In this document: piece by piece, positions 1 through 11,163 of the stretch
Numbering within the stretch: position 1 is the first letter of the stretch
Layout: every line of letters starts with the position of its first letter
Assembly: GCA_039090855.1 (NCBI GenBank)
Contig: CM077023.1
Location: 85,287,127-85,351,126 of the forward strand
Source: Macrothele yani
Lineage: Eukaryota; Arthropoda; Arachnida; Araneae; Macrothelidae
Direction: 5' to 3'
Length of the DNA stretch: 64,000 bases
Notes under the pieces: generated by a model
What the model saw: only the letters and a program-made list of their open reading frames with translations
What the model was told of the DNA's origin: nothing
Databases searched by the model: none
Position numbers and translations under genes: made by a program

Positions 1-820
1 CAATAATATCGTGGGCTTGAGGTATAACAAATGTAACTTTTAGCGATTTGTAATTAAAAATAGAGGCTAATATAATGAGTAATTGTAAAACTCTCTGCTC
101 TTCTTTTTGTTTATTGAATGGAAGGTTTGCAGTATTTTTCTCATAACAGCTCAGTGACAGAAGCCAAAAATAACAGCGGTGTGGGGTCAGTGTTTTTACG
201 AAAGAAAGCTCGCGAAAGATTAATGTTCTAGAACGACATCCGATTTTTCCTTTTCAGTAATGTGATTACATTTTGAATAGAAGTACAGAAAGCCCTTGCA
301 ATGATGCTACTATACTTTTTAATGCTGTTTTGAAACAGCAAGACAGGTAAGTTCTGCGTTAAATTTAAGTGCTACTTGCTGGTTGTTCTGGAGATCTATT
401 TATTTTGTAAAGGAGAGGGGATTGAACATTGAAGTCACTGGAGTAATATCGCACATAATAACAATGCGCAACAAAAGTTAAGTTACTTTCTGTCTCAAAT
501 GGAAACGCGCAAATCCTTGACAGAAAATACTTATCTCTTTGTTAATTCGTTTGTATTTCCAAATATTCAATAGTCATTATCAGAAATACATAGGATTACT
601 CTTTGAACTTGATAACGCGATCCCTTCACGTGCGCTGGAAAATATGGGGCAAAAACATAAAGTGGGGGGCAAGAGCTTAGATAGTGTCTCGGTTAGGCTT
701 AAGTATATTTAGTGAGATAACTACAAAACTAAAGTGAACGAACAGTAAGGCAAGGGATATGCAAAATACAAGTACACTAGAAAAATACTAAAGGAAGGAT
801 GGAAGGAAGGAAAAAAAGAC
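1..820. other. AT-rich sequence, no gene recognised
   Basis: I see no open reading frame of note, no tRNA-like motif and no terminal repeat here. A short GGAA-rich stretch lies near 796-812. Confidence 0.5.
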
Positions 821-831
821 CACTTCATGAG

Positions 832-1107
832 GTAAGTGTTTTTTCATGACATTTGTTGTAATCCTACCCTAATGCTATGTAAATTTTGCTTACCGTATAG
901 AACACCATATAGACGGTAGTAAGTGATGTTTGCAGCTCATGTTCACTGGCGTAAGCAAATTCCTAGGTAAGTCACCTTTCTTTGTTATTTCCTCATAAGT
1001 AGAATAGATTTGTCATGTAGAGCTTTTGATAACGTGGTAAGTGATGTTGTTTGCAACTTAATATACACGTATCCTTACCTAGAAATCCTGAGGCTATCAA
1101 GGTAAGT
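832..1107 (+). other. cluster of GTAAGT splice-donor-like hexamers
   Basis: The hexamer GTAAGT occurs at 832, 919, 967, 1037 and 1102, and GTAAGC at 951. Several are preceded by G or AG, as in a 5' splice site. AG dinucleotides after pyrimidine-rich sequence lie upstream of some (for example before 935 and 1081), so very small exons could be drawn. No reading frame links them. The sequences after 919 and 1037 are similar to each other, so part of the cluster may be a decayed tandem duplication of about 118 bp. Confidence 0.3.
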
Positions 1108-2633
1108 GCAATTTCCTGCCATTATATTGTCGTGCAAATGGTACGCAGAATCATCTTTTACAATGATATTCAGGCACAGTATTATCAGAACCGCTTAGCA
1201 CATTTCGAACAATAAGTCCATTATGTAGTAATTGCAGTAAATACAAGTTAACACAGCCTGTCTTTCAGTGCGTACATTAATTGCTTAGCTTTGGACCTGT
1301 TAAGCTTATGGTTGTTTTAACTCCAAGTAAAAGAAGCTGATGATCGTGAAGCATCGACATCAACGCGATTATTGCAAATTTTTATTAAAATCATTTATGA
1401 CAACTGTAAGTATAATAAATCATCATGGTGATCAAATTCCTCTCTCCGTGGAGTGTCATAGTGATTTCAAAGGTTCAGTGACTTGCCATTTGCGAAAGAG
1501 TAAAGAAATCAAAACTGATGACCACAAATGTAAAGACCAATATTACGAAAAGCAGGAAAAAATCGCAAAATATTTATAAAGAGGCACCCAGGAAACAATA
1601 CCCTTTTGCAGTAAAGAAAGATAAGTTATCGATCCTTGATAATTCACAGCATACGTATTTTATAATACATTAGTCATTTAAACAGCAATTAGCGTTGAAC
1701 TGCTATTTACACGTATATCAAGGTAATTGAAGTGATCATTGCATTTTCTTCCTTTTCCGTTTTTTTAAAGATAAATATCCTAAGACGTTTCCTGTTTTGT
1801 AAACACCACCAGTAACTTAAATAATTCTAAAGTTCCTTTCTTTTTTTATTAAAGCAAGCATAAGCTATGGTGTTCTAAATGCTTGCTTTTGCTTGTGAGG
1901 TAACAAACTTACGGGCAAAAAAAAAGGGGGGGGGGAGGTAAATAAATGGCCGTTTTTTTTACACACTATTTCAATAACTTTGGTGGCTACATTTGAAAGG
2001 TTTTTTTTTTTATCAGCAAAGAGCTTCAGACATTCCAGTTTTAGATTTTGATTAAGCATTATTAGTTGTTTCTTGCGCCAAGGCAGATTATTTCGTAGCT
2101 GTCCGGATAAAATTCGTATTAGTGGGGTTAGAAAAGCATATTTGGATAAAAAAAATTGTTTCAATGAATTATTTCTAATGCACAACGCCCCCCCCCCCCC
2201 ACCCTCAAGAATAGTTTACTTGATGTACTTTATATATACGAAGTATTATCAATATAAATCAACTAGCAAAACCATCGCTTGAGTTAGAGCTAAACAGAAA
2301 ATTGCATGAAAGTCGCTAATCTTTTTAGATAATAAATGGGAGAGGAAAGAGATAGAGGGTTTTTTTCCCGGCAACAACAACTATTTTGTGAAAGGAAAAG
2401 CTGATCAGTATAATCCATTCCGACATTTTGGAAACTCGTCCGGCATTTAGCTTAATGAGTGTTGCACAAAAGCATGAAAGTGCAGAATTTCTTTTGATTA
2501 CATTATTTCGAATTAGTTATGGCACAACCGGAATAAATTAAAATGAGTAATAAATACCACAAAGAAATGGCATTTGATATTTTTGTGTTTTTTTTAATAA
2601 GAGCGTTTGTAATCATAATATTAAATCAGAAAT
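1108..2633. other. AT-rich sequence, no gene recognised
   Basis: This stretch holds a G run near 1926 and a C run near 2189. The longest open frames (79-106 codons, for example 1340-1579) have no recognisable domain or signal and unremarkable composition. I do not call them genes. Confidence 0.5.
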
Positions 2634-2648
2634 AGTTTTTTTTTAAGT

Positions 2649-2840
2649 GGGGGAGGGGTACGACCACCATTGTCAATTCTGAGAACTATAAGCAGTCGGC
2701 CATCCCTAATTCCCTAATTTGGGGCCACTGGTTCCAGGAAGAAGGGTACTATCCACGCGTCTTGTAGAGCTCGATCTCTGACCCTGCTTGCTAGACTAGT
2801 CGGAAACCTACGCCTCTGACCACTCGGCCACGAGGGCGGC
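2649..2840 (-). mobile_element. SINE1 copy, diverged
   Basis: On the minus strand this matches the tRNA-derived SINE described at 16363-16604. The 3' end (CGACCACC... on plus) is at the left next to a T run (the minus-strand poly(A) tail), and the A-box region (complement of GGCCGAGTGG) is at the right. The B-box region is eroded. Confidence 0.75.
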
Positions 2841-3109
2841 ATAGGAAGTAGTGCGACGCATTTTTAAGGAAAGGAAATACCGGCAGAATTTTTGAATAAT
2901 ACATATCTCGCCCCGCAAGTAAACCAACACCAGCAATATACAGGTGATTTCAGAATCGGTGCTAATAGAGCAGCATTGTGCCGTATCGCTTATATTATTA
3001 TTATTATTATTTTTGAGATTCCATCTCTTTCTGAGGTTTTCTTCTCTTCCTTCCGGGACGGGTACGACGTACCAAGTCTGGGAAGTGGTATTTCTTTCAC
3101 TCAGTTGTC

Positions 3110-3110
<1 letters not shown>

Positions 3111-3157
<47 letters not shown>
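3111..3157. repeat. (ATT)n microsatellite
   Basis: About 15 ATT units. Open frames across it on both strands give runs of Ile, Leu or Asn and are artefacts of the repeat. Confidence 0.95.
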
Positions 3158-3339
3158 GTATGCATCTCAAGCCGTCACGTGCAAAATTTTATTGCTCTTG
3201 AAATTCGCCCAGCTGAAAAAAAATAATAATAATAAAAAATGCTATAAGCTTTGCCAACCCATTCATTCCAACTTCGAGATTTCTAACATGATTGCATTTT
3301 TGCTTAAAATTACAAACAAACTACTGTGGAGTAGTTCCA

Positions 3340-4782
3340 TGTTTTAAAATACAAAAGCAAAGACCGATCGCGATGGTAAGTACCATGTACTTTTTCTTTC
3401 GCGATCCGTTCGGTGCTGAAAGAAGGGCTCATTGCAGAACCTTGTGAGAATCGTTTGTAAACGGAGCATCGATCGAATCATGCCACAAATCATTTATTAT
3501 TTATTCTACATTGTTATCCATTTTGGAAATCATTCAAAACTGAGTAGGTGAAAATTTTCAAAATTACAGAATCCTCCCGAGGAAATATAAACAAATCGAA
3601 ACAGTGAAAAATGACACTGGAGAAAGTAATTTTCTTCAGCTTGTGCATGTCATAAATCCACTTTCTTCCTTGCTAAAATTAAATTGACCCTTAGAGACGG
3701 TAATCAGTGGTGTAGTGCTAATTGAACAGGAACGCTCGGTGCCTCATGTCTTCAAAACCGTTCCCTTCGCCTCTCCTCCTTTTACTTTCTTATATTTATA
3801 GTATATGAAAGTACTGTATAGTGATCGGTCGAAATAAGATTTCCGGATTTACACGCTTTGTCGCTGAAGGAACAAGATGAACCATTTTGGCAAGCAAACA
3901 CTGAAATGTTGGGGCCGTTTTGGGGTGTGAAACCTGGAATCAGCCTCATATTATCGAGTAAGATGTCGTTGAAAGCGGAAACTAATTTAGAGTTCAATGT
4001 TGAAAGCCATTTATTACTGGAAGCCCTAGTTCTCGAGATATTTAGATAAGGGCGGTTTGGGTACAGCACGGACAATTCTATAATCCGTCTGAAAACGAGG
4101 TGTAGAACAGCCTGTAGATTTATTGCATCGACGGATTTTTTCCTCCTGTGTGAACGGGCCTAAAGCTCCAGAGAGAAGAATAATCTCCTCTGTTTCCGGC
4201 ATAATTAAAGGCCACTCGTAGCTGGACTAAATTCACTGAAACTCACAACTAGACTCCTTAGTAACGACTAAATTAATTAAATTCCCAATTACAATTATTT
4301 CCCTACTGCAATATTCCCACCTCATCGTTCTTAACAACAGTAAGAAAAGGAGTTTGAAAGGACTGCCAAGTCAGAATGGATTTAGACACTAATTCTACCT
4401 TCAAACAAAATCCCACTAGCTGTGTAGATTTTCTGTTGCATTTTTTTTACTACTGAAAAAGAATTACAAGTCATTCGCATTTTAAAAAAAAAAATACTGT
4501 ATATAGGGTTTACCGGAACGCGTGCCGGCTAGAAAAAAAAAGAAAAAAAAAAGTACCAAAACGCCGTTCTGGCCCCAACTGGATTGTATCTTACTTACAA
4601 GCATACCAAGGTAAATAAAACTGACATGTAGTAAAGATCATATAATTCACTTGCGGTAAAGCGGATAATTAGTTAAAAGGAAAGATTCTGAAGTTACGTG
4701 ATGCATGTAGGAGAGCATTCGTAGATTTCCCGGACAAATACATGCAAATCCACAAAACAGGAAGACACTCTTCCGTGATGCT
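3340..4782. other. no gene recognised
   Basis: Unique-looking AT-rich sequence with a few A-rich runs near 4480-4550. Nothing in it supports a gene, RNA or mobile element. Confidence 0.5.
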
Positions 4783-4979
4783 GTTTTTTTTTTTTTTTTT
4801 TAATTTTAGTTTAACAACCATGAGCAACTCTTAGGAAAATAAAACGTCGCCTGACCCTAACTTGCGGCCGCGATTCTGGGAAAGAAGGAGAGCCGATGCC
4901 GTAAGACAAGAGCATCACCCTTGCCCAGCTTAGACAAGCCAGAAACCAGCGCCTCTGACCACACCGCCACCCGGGCAAG
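4783..4979 (-). mobile_element. SINE1 copy with poly(A) tail
   Basis: A T run at 4783-4801 is the minus-strand tail. The body then reads from TTTAACAACCATGAGCAACT (plus strand) to the tRNA-like end at about 4979. It is diverged and the B-box sequence is largely lost. Confidence 0.8.
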
Positions 4980-5157
4980 ATTTTGGGGTGCTTGCAGTCA
5001 CTTTTCTTTATATTTGAGCGAACGAAAGTCAGCTGATTTAAATACTGCGGCAATTATTACGGAGAATTTCCTAAGGGATGAGCGGTTTCAAAACTCCATC
5101 AGTGCAACTGTTGCGTGCGTTGCACAGAAACCTCTAACTTTCCCTTGAACTTTGTTT

Positions 5158-5307
5158 TGTGATAACAGGAATTTGTTGGTGACGCAGATTGAAGTCGCGT
5201 CTCCTCCCTCCGGAGTGAGTTTCTCCAACCGAATAAGCTACACCGGCGGAATGTATCGCTGCAGGTTTGTCGTCTTGGCACGTGCTTCCTCTCTGTAGTA
5301 CGTCACA
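5158..5307 (-). mobile_element. solo LTR of the tRNA-like TRIM family, with 4-bp TSD
   Basis: Exactly 150 bp, the same length as both LTRs of the complete element at 46103-46531. On plus it runs from TGTGA to the CACA terminus. It is flanked by GTTT at 5154-5157 and GTTT at 5308-5311, a perfect 4-bp target-site duplication of the kind LTR integrases make. The interior matches the family LTR, including the tRNA-like part (complement of GTGTAGCTTA and the CTCACTCCGGAG segment). No interior or second LTR follows, so it is a solo LTR. Its last 36 bp were later copied in a tandem duplication (5272-5705). Confidence 0.85.
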
Positions 5308-5705
5308 GTTTTACTAGAGAGTTCTAACCCCCCCACCCCACACCACCACCACAACCACCACAATCCGTATGTCCTTGCGCCAATTATTTCAATTAATGAT
5401 AATATTCTGTACCAGGCTTGATTTATGTGAGAACATTATTTTATCAAATATGAGAAGCATGCGTAAGGTTGAAGTTGAGCTCTCAATATGTCTTGGCACG
5501 TGCTTCCTCTCTGTAGTACGTCACAGTTTTACTAGAGAGTTTTAACCCCCACCCCACACCACCACCACAACCACCACAATCCGTATGTCCTTGCGCCAAT
5601 TATTTCAGTTAATGATAATATTCTGTACCAGGTTTGATTTATGTGAGAACATTATTTTATCAAATATGAGAAGCATGCGTATGTTTGAAGTCGAGCTCTC
5701 AATAC
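5272..5705. repeat. tandem duplication, unit about 218 bp
   Basis: 5272-5489 and 5490-5705 are nearly identical. The unit starts inside the solo LTR, so the duplication happened after that insertion. Each unit carries a CCACC/CACCA-rich stretch. Confidence 0.9.
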
Positions 5706-5937
5706 AGCGTTGGCCTAAAAGTATTTGAATTACGTAACAAAGTACTGAATTTTAGGTAGATGGATAAAAAAATGGAGTAGATTCTATTTCAAATTCACAT
5801 TTACTGGAATATTTTTTCAAAAATTAACGTTAAGGTATGTTGAAAACACTAGAAATTAAAGCAAAATTTTAAAGTTTGTGTTATTTCAATCTTTATTAAC
5901 ATGTAAAACTAAAAAAAAAAATAAATAAATTAGAAGA

Positions 5938-6006
5938 CACATAGGAGCTGTGAACAAATATACACTGTCAAATCTCACATAGGAGCTGTGAACAAATATA
6001 CACTGC
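5938..6006. repeat. short tandem duplication
   Basis: Two copies of a block of about 30 bp (beginning ACATAGGAGCTGTGAACAAA, spacing about 38 bp). Confidence 0.85.
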
Positions 6007-6789
6007 ACTAGTTGTGTATGTGTTGTTATTGCTTTAAACACATAAAAGCAATTATTCGCTTACTTGGGATGAATAAACTCTGAGCGGTTTTTTTGTTTGT
6101 TTGTTTGTTTGTTTGGTGTAAATAATCAGGCTGGTTTTCAGGTAATTCTGGAACCACACACACCATGAAGTATTTTTAACGTCCTTCTTTCTTGCACTAC
6201 ATTGCATGACAGTTATTCCAGATCTTCTTCTTAGCCTGTTGGCACCTACGACAGGGAACAGGCCTCTCCCAGTCTTTTCCAACTTCCTCGATCCCTAGTC
6301 CACTATTCAGAACCTCTAAGTTTCTGAATATCTACACTGAAACTTTGGAATTAGGATGAAAACAAAAAGAAGCACTTTTTTAATAAGTACCCCCCCCCCG
6401 TTTATTTGGGACAGCGTGATTATAATTGCATGCATAGTTGTCAGTAAATCTGTTCCTACATTAACCCAATTGCAAACAAAACTTTTAAATTGAGACAGTA
6501 GTTCTAGTATAGATGAGAGAATTTGTCCTTCAATTAACAACACATAAAGAGGGAAAGTGAGATAGTGAATTTGAATTACAATTCACACAGTATGTTTTCG
6601 AAGAGTGTGATATTTTATATGATCTAAGTCAAATGTTATAGAATTCTCAGTAGGATATTTACGGTATGGTCGTTCATTTCATACAAAAAAGTTACTTAAT
6701 TTTTTGTGATATTTATAGCAAAATCTAAAAGACACTTAAAAAATACACAGAGCCAAGAAACAGGAGAAGAATCAAAAGGGACAATTGAT
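6007..6789. other. no gene recognised
   Basis: Contains a (GTTT)n run near 6090-6114 and a C run near 6391. A GC-richer block at 6225-6300 looks like an old interspersed repeat, but I cannot assign it. Confidence 0.5.
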
Positions 6790-6790
6790 T

Positions 6791-6992
6791 GGGGGTTTAA
6801 CGACCACCGTGAGGAACTTATGGATTATAAGCAGTCACATGTCCCTAATTTAGAGCCACTGGTTTCAGGGAAGGGAGAGAATCAGTGCCGTAAGATAAAC
6901 GCAACGCCCATGCCTGACCGGGATCCGAACACGGACTTGTCTCATGGGAATGATCAGAAGCTAGCGCTTTTAGACTCCTGCGCCACCGGGGA
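6791..6992 (-). mobile_element. SINE1 copy, near full length
   Basis: Reads from the 3' end (GGTTTAACGACCACCGTGAG on plus) through the body to the tRNA-like head, with the complement of the A box at CTGCGCCACCGG and a B-box remnant (GATCCGAAC). A 119-codon open frame across it is a fortuitous read-through. Confidence 0.85.
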
Positions 6993-9768
6993 TATTTTTA
7001 GCAGTTTGCGTCTGCGCAAATATTATCAAAAAATTAAAGAAAATTTTTCTTTATCCAAATTGTGAAATAGCTAAAATATGCAAAACAGCTTAGGATCGAT
7101 CGTCGTGAAAGCGTGCTATTGAAGAAACACAAACATTTGTTGCTCTGTAGCATTTATGCTCTGCATTTTTATGATGTATGTTTTAAGAGAATTACATACT
7201 TGTAACAGTGTTTTTCTTAATGCTCTGGCTGTTTTTCTTTGGTCGAGTGTTGCACTCTTTAAAGAAAATAATAAAGAGATACAAATAAAGCTTATGCACA
7301 GGCCGTCGTCGTCTGAGAGATATTAGTGTTAATAAGCTTGGAAAGCCATAGAAACGAACGAAAAAACAAAATGAAGCTCGACGATGCCTGACTGTCAATC
7401 ACGCAATTCAAATGCGCGTGTATTTATTTACTTTTTTTTTACGTAAAACAATTTATAACTTTCTGAGGAAAATTAATTTAGTTAATTTTATGAATTCTAC
7501 ATATTTATTTGCTCGAAACTGCATGAATATTAACTACATAAAATAAAAAGAAATCATTAACGGGACATTTTACTTCCCGCTCGTGTTCGAGATCAATAGT
7601 AAGCTCAATAGCAGATCTTAGCGTGCGCATGAAAAATATACCAAGAAGGAAAGAGTAGATGTACTTGTGGTATTAAATCTGCCCTTTATTATTATCTAAT
7701 GCTCATTGCTGGTTTGTCCTGGAATTATCTTAGCCCTGTAATTTATCGATTACTTCAATTTCTACTTTCAACTTCAACTATTACGCTACTTATTTATTTT
7801 TCAATTCCTCATCTTATTCAATTCATATTCCATTCTATTTTGCGCCCCCACATGAGAAGCGACCGCTGCCATTTCTTCCCTCCAAACCTCTGCTGACCGC
7901 GTCCTATACTCGCTCCAATAAACCCTGTTCTATTCCTCTGTCTTGATCTCTGGTTTTTCGTTGCTTTGAAGAAAACGCCTGTCGCTTCGAAAGCAATAAA
8001 CTAATTTTTCAGTCTCGCTGTACTGTCGATCACAATGACACCGATCACTGTAAATGGCAATAAAGCAACATGATAATCGAACACTTCGCCATTATACAAT
8101 TCGATTGCGGGGAAATGCTGTTTTATAACTCTACTAATGACCATTTCTCTGATAGCATCTTCTTGAAATCGTCGTCGATTCCCTATGCTGACTGTCATGA
8201 TGGTGACGAAGAAGGAGACATAATGCTTAAGTTTTTATTATATTCTTAAAAACGAATGATTTCTAAAATATCCGTAACATTATAAAGACTTTAAGCAAAC
8301 GTTTCTCACTTTCCCACAAGTTTTTCCAAATTCCCAGAGAAAAGGCTGCAACAGGCTGCATGGACACCTACGTTTGAAAACATAACTCCATCGAACCCAT
8401 GCCTTTCAGTAACTGTGCTGCCATGCGGGTACAGATGGATGGACTTTCGTCATGGTGTGCCCAAGAAACGTGACGCAATTTCAGTGGGATTACTCCTACG
8501 AAGGTTGCAAGCCTTCGAGGAGCGAAATGCGATTTTTGGCGTGTTGCACGCCACAAAGTTTATTCGACTGCGATCTGCGTATGGGGTTAGCTAAACAGTA
8601 ACTCGTAAGTTTTGCTTTAAAGCTTTTAATTTCTCTCGTTTATTCCTTTTTTCTTTTCTTTTTTATTCAAAAAAAGAACACGAAACTGTTCAAAGCTTTT
8701 CTGTTTCAATTGTAAAAGCACAGATGCACTTTTCAACGGAAATCTGATGGCTAACTCTAGCTCCACACGTACGACAGGTTCAGTGTTTCATCCAACGACT
8801 TTATTGTTCCCCAGCGATGGCTTGGAATGCCAATGGTGCCAAGCACAGCAGACTCTTTTACAAAGAGCATCCCGCGGAGTCGATCAATTCCGGTTGCTTT
8901 GTTTTGATGGGTAAATTCTGTGAACCGAGAGCACAGAGTCTCGGGGACTTGCTTCATTGAATTACGTAACCAGCCACATCGTTTTTCTAAACGACTGGCG
9001 CTTAAAATATTAAGCGCCCATGAAATAAATTAACTAAGAAATCCTCCGCGTCGTACTTTAATAGCCGAAATAGAACGACAGTAAAAAAAAAAAAAGATTT
9101 AAAAGACGGGTAGTTGAATGAAAAAGTTCTTGCCTATTTATTGCGGCGTTCCTTTTTCTTTATTATTTTCTCTTTTCATTTTGTCCCCCGAATCTTTTTT
9201 CTTTTATTTATGTTCAAAGATAGTTGGTTAAAGTACTTTAACCTACACATGGCGTCGTAAACGAAGATTGTGGTGAACGAATGACACTGTTGCCGAGACT
9301 GAAATGGATTAAGAGAAAACGCCTTCGAAAAGAAAAAAAAAAAAAAAAAAGAGCAGCCACTTTTACATATGCCGACCTGTTTCCATTTTATGCAAAAGTC
9401 AGTTTTTATGCTTTGGCTCATATTAACAGAAATGCTGTTTAAACAAGTTTTATTCTTTGTAAAAAAAAACAAAAAAACAGTTGTTGACGGTGTTTTATAA
9501 GAGAAACTAGACTCAGCGGTACAGTACGAAGACATACGCGGATTAAACAACAATTCAGTGTTCAGTGCTATCGCAACGACAAAAAAAAAAAAAATTAGAA
9601 AACAACCTGAAAACCCTTATGCAAGTAACTGGACATGGTACTTCATCCCAGTAACTTTCCAGTTTTGCATTTAGATGAAGACAAAATCAAATCTTCTTTT
9701 TTTCCCCACGGCATGGCCACAGAATTTAAGATGACAGTTTTTGAAGGTTTTCTGTGTACGCCATATTA
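6993..9768. other. 2.8 kb without a supported gene
   Basis: AT-rich with scattered A or T runs (for example near 9084 and 9331). Minus-strand frames at 8001-8198 (65 codons) and 8757-8957 (66 codons) have fairly normal amino-acid composition and might be exon relics. I recognise no family in either, and neither has clear splice sites or a Kozak context. Confidence 0.4.
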
Positions 9769-10063
9769 CTGTTTTTCTGGGTTTCTTCCAAGTGCGTTGT
9801 TTCAAAAGTTCAACTGGTGTTAAGCATTCCACTTTCCTCTCTTGAGGTATTAATCTACTTAGTAAAACCCTAATCAAGGGAATCTCAAATTTATGAGACA
9901 GGTTTGCTGCAAAAATATTCAAGAAAAAAATACCAGGGGTATTTTTTGGTCAGAGACAGAACTGTCCTCTCCGAAATTAGTTTTTACCGACAGGCTTGAG
10001 TTAAGAGCCGATTAAACATTTCCGCTGGCTTTGTGTTCGTAGATTTTTCTCTCCCTCTCTTTT

Positions 10064-10194
10064 GGGAGGGGGGGGGTTAACGACCACCATGAGCAACTCT
10101 AAGAGCTATAAGCAGGCACCTGCCCTTAATTTGGGGCCATTGGTTCAGGGAGGGGATAGAGCCAGTGTTGTAAGACAATCACGCCACCAATGCC
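10064..10194 (-). mobile_element. SINE1, 3' half only (left duplicate)
   Basis: Contains the body from the GTTAACGACCACCATGAGCA end to the CACGCCACCAATGCC region. The tRNA-like head is missing and the duplication junction follows directly. Confidence 0.8.
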
Positions 10195-10529
10195 ACAGTT
10201 TTCTGTCTCTGGATTTCTTCCAAGTGCGTTGTTTCAAAAGTTGAACTGGTGTTAAGCAGGAGAAGCATTCCCCTTTTTGCCCTTGAGGTATTAATCTACT
10301 TTGCAAACTCCTAACCAAGGGAATCTCAAATTTATGAGACAGGTTTGCTGCAGAAACATTCAAGAAAAAAATGCCAGTGGTATTTTTTGGTCAGAGACAG
10401 AACTGTCCTATCCGAAATTAGTTTTTACCGATAAGCCTGCACAAGGAGCCGATGAAACATTTCTGCTGGCTTTCTGTTTGTAGATTTATCTTTCTCTCTC
10501 TCTCTCTCTCTTTTGGGAGGAGGAGAGGG

Positions 10530-10668
10530 GGATGGGGGTTAACGACTACCATGAGCAACTCTAAGAGCTATAAGCAGTCGCCTGCCCCTAATTTGGGGCC
10601 ACTGGTTCCAGGGAGGGTGGAGAGTCAGTGTTGTAAGACAATCACGCCACCGATGCCTCAGTCGGGAC
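10530..10668 (-). mobile_element. SINE1, 3' half only (right duplicate)
   Basis: The paired copy of 10064-10194, extending slightly further (to CAGTCGGGACAAG). The tRNA-like head is again missing. Confidence 0.8.
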
Positions 10669-11009
10669 AAGTGTTGCCAACTCCGTTAGTTAAGAGTCAA
10701 CTAACTAATGGAAAAATCAACTAAAAATCAATCAAAATAAGACAGGACAATTGAAAGAAGAAAGACACTCTTTATAAGAAACTAATTAAAAAAAAATAAG
10801 TAAATAAGAGTACATAATTAAAAAAATTGCTCCGGGCCCCTCAATGAAATTTCGCCCCAGGCCCCGCAAAAGCTCCACCTGGCTCTGAGATTAAAGTTAA
10901 CGTTTTTTAGAAAGCTAATGATGTGGGAAGCCAGAATGGGCTTTTTGAACAGTTCAGTTATGGAGCTGTCCAGCAAAGGGCAAAGTTCATTTGTCACCAC
11001 AAAAGCGTC

Positions 11010-11141
11010 TGGTCATCGAGTGGTCTAGAGCACTATGTTCCCGTACTGCTGAGCTGAATTCGAATGTCTGGTACGCTACAAAGTATTGCCCAGGTGATTC
11101 CCCTTTCCTGAAATTAGTGCTCTGAATTAGAAACGACGGAC
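11010..11141 (+). mobile_element. possible decayed SINE1
   Basis: GGTCATCGAGTGGTCTAGAG resembles the SINE1 A-box region, GAATTCGAATG its B box, and the CCTTTCCTGAAATTAGTGCT stretch its body. Divergence is high. Confidence 0.4.
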
Positions 11142-11163
11142 TTGTATATATTAAGTTGTTTCA

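Larger units (their letters stand above)
9769..10668. repeat. tandem segmental duplication containing half a SINE1
   Basis: 9769-10194 and 10195-10668 align along their length. Shared landmarks are the TTTCTTCCAAGTGCGTTG block, the TATGAGACAGGTTTGCTGC block, a TC-rich run, and then a SINE1 3' half. The right unit is longer, partly through an expanded (TC)n at about 10490-10512. Because the truncated SINE ends at the same sequence in both, it was duplicated with the block. Confidence 0.9.

Noticed and set aside
2892..3347. 151-codon plus-strand frame and 120-codon minus-strand frame over the ATT repeat
   Set aside because: Most of each is a homopolymer run (Ile/Leu or Asn) translated from the microsatellite, plus SINE1 sequence. 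No domain is present.
6706..7065. 119-codon plus-strand frame
   Set aside because: It reads through a minus-strand SINE1 and flanking AT-rich sequence. No protein similarity is recognised.
8001..8198. 65-codon minus-strand frame with ordinary composition
   Set aside because: No recognised family, no conserved neighbours and no clear splice sites. Too short to support.
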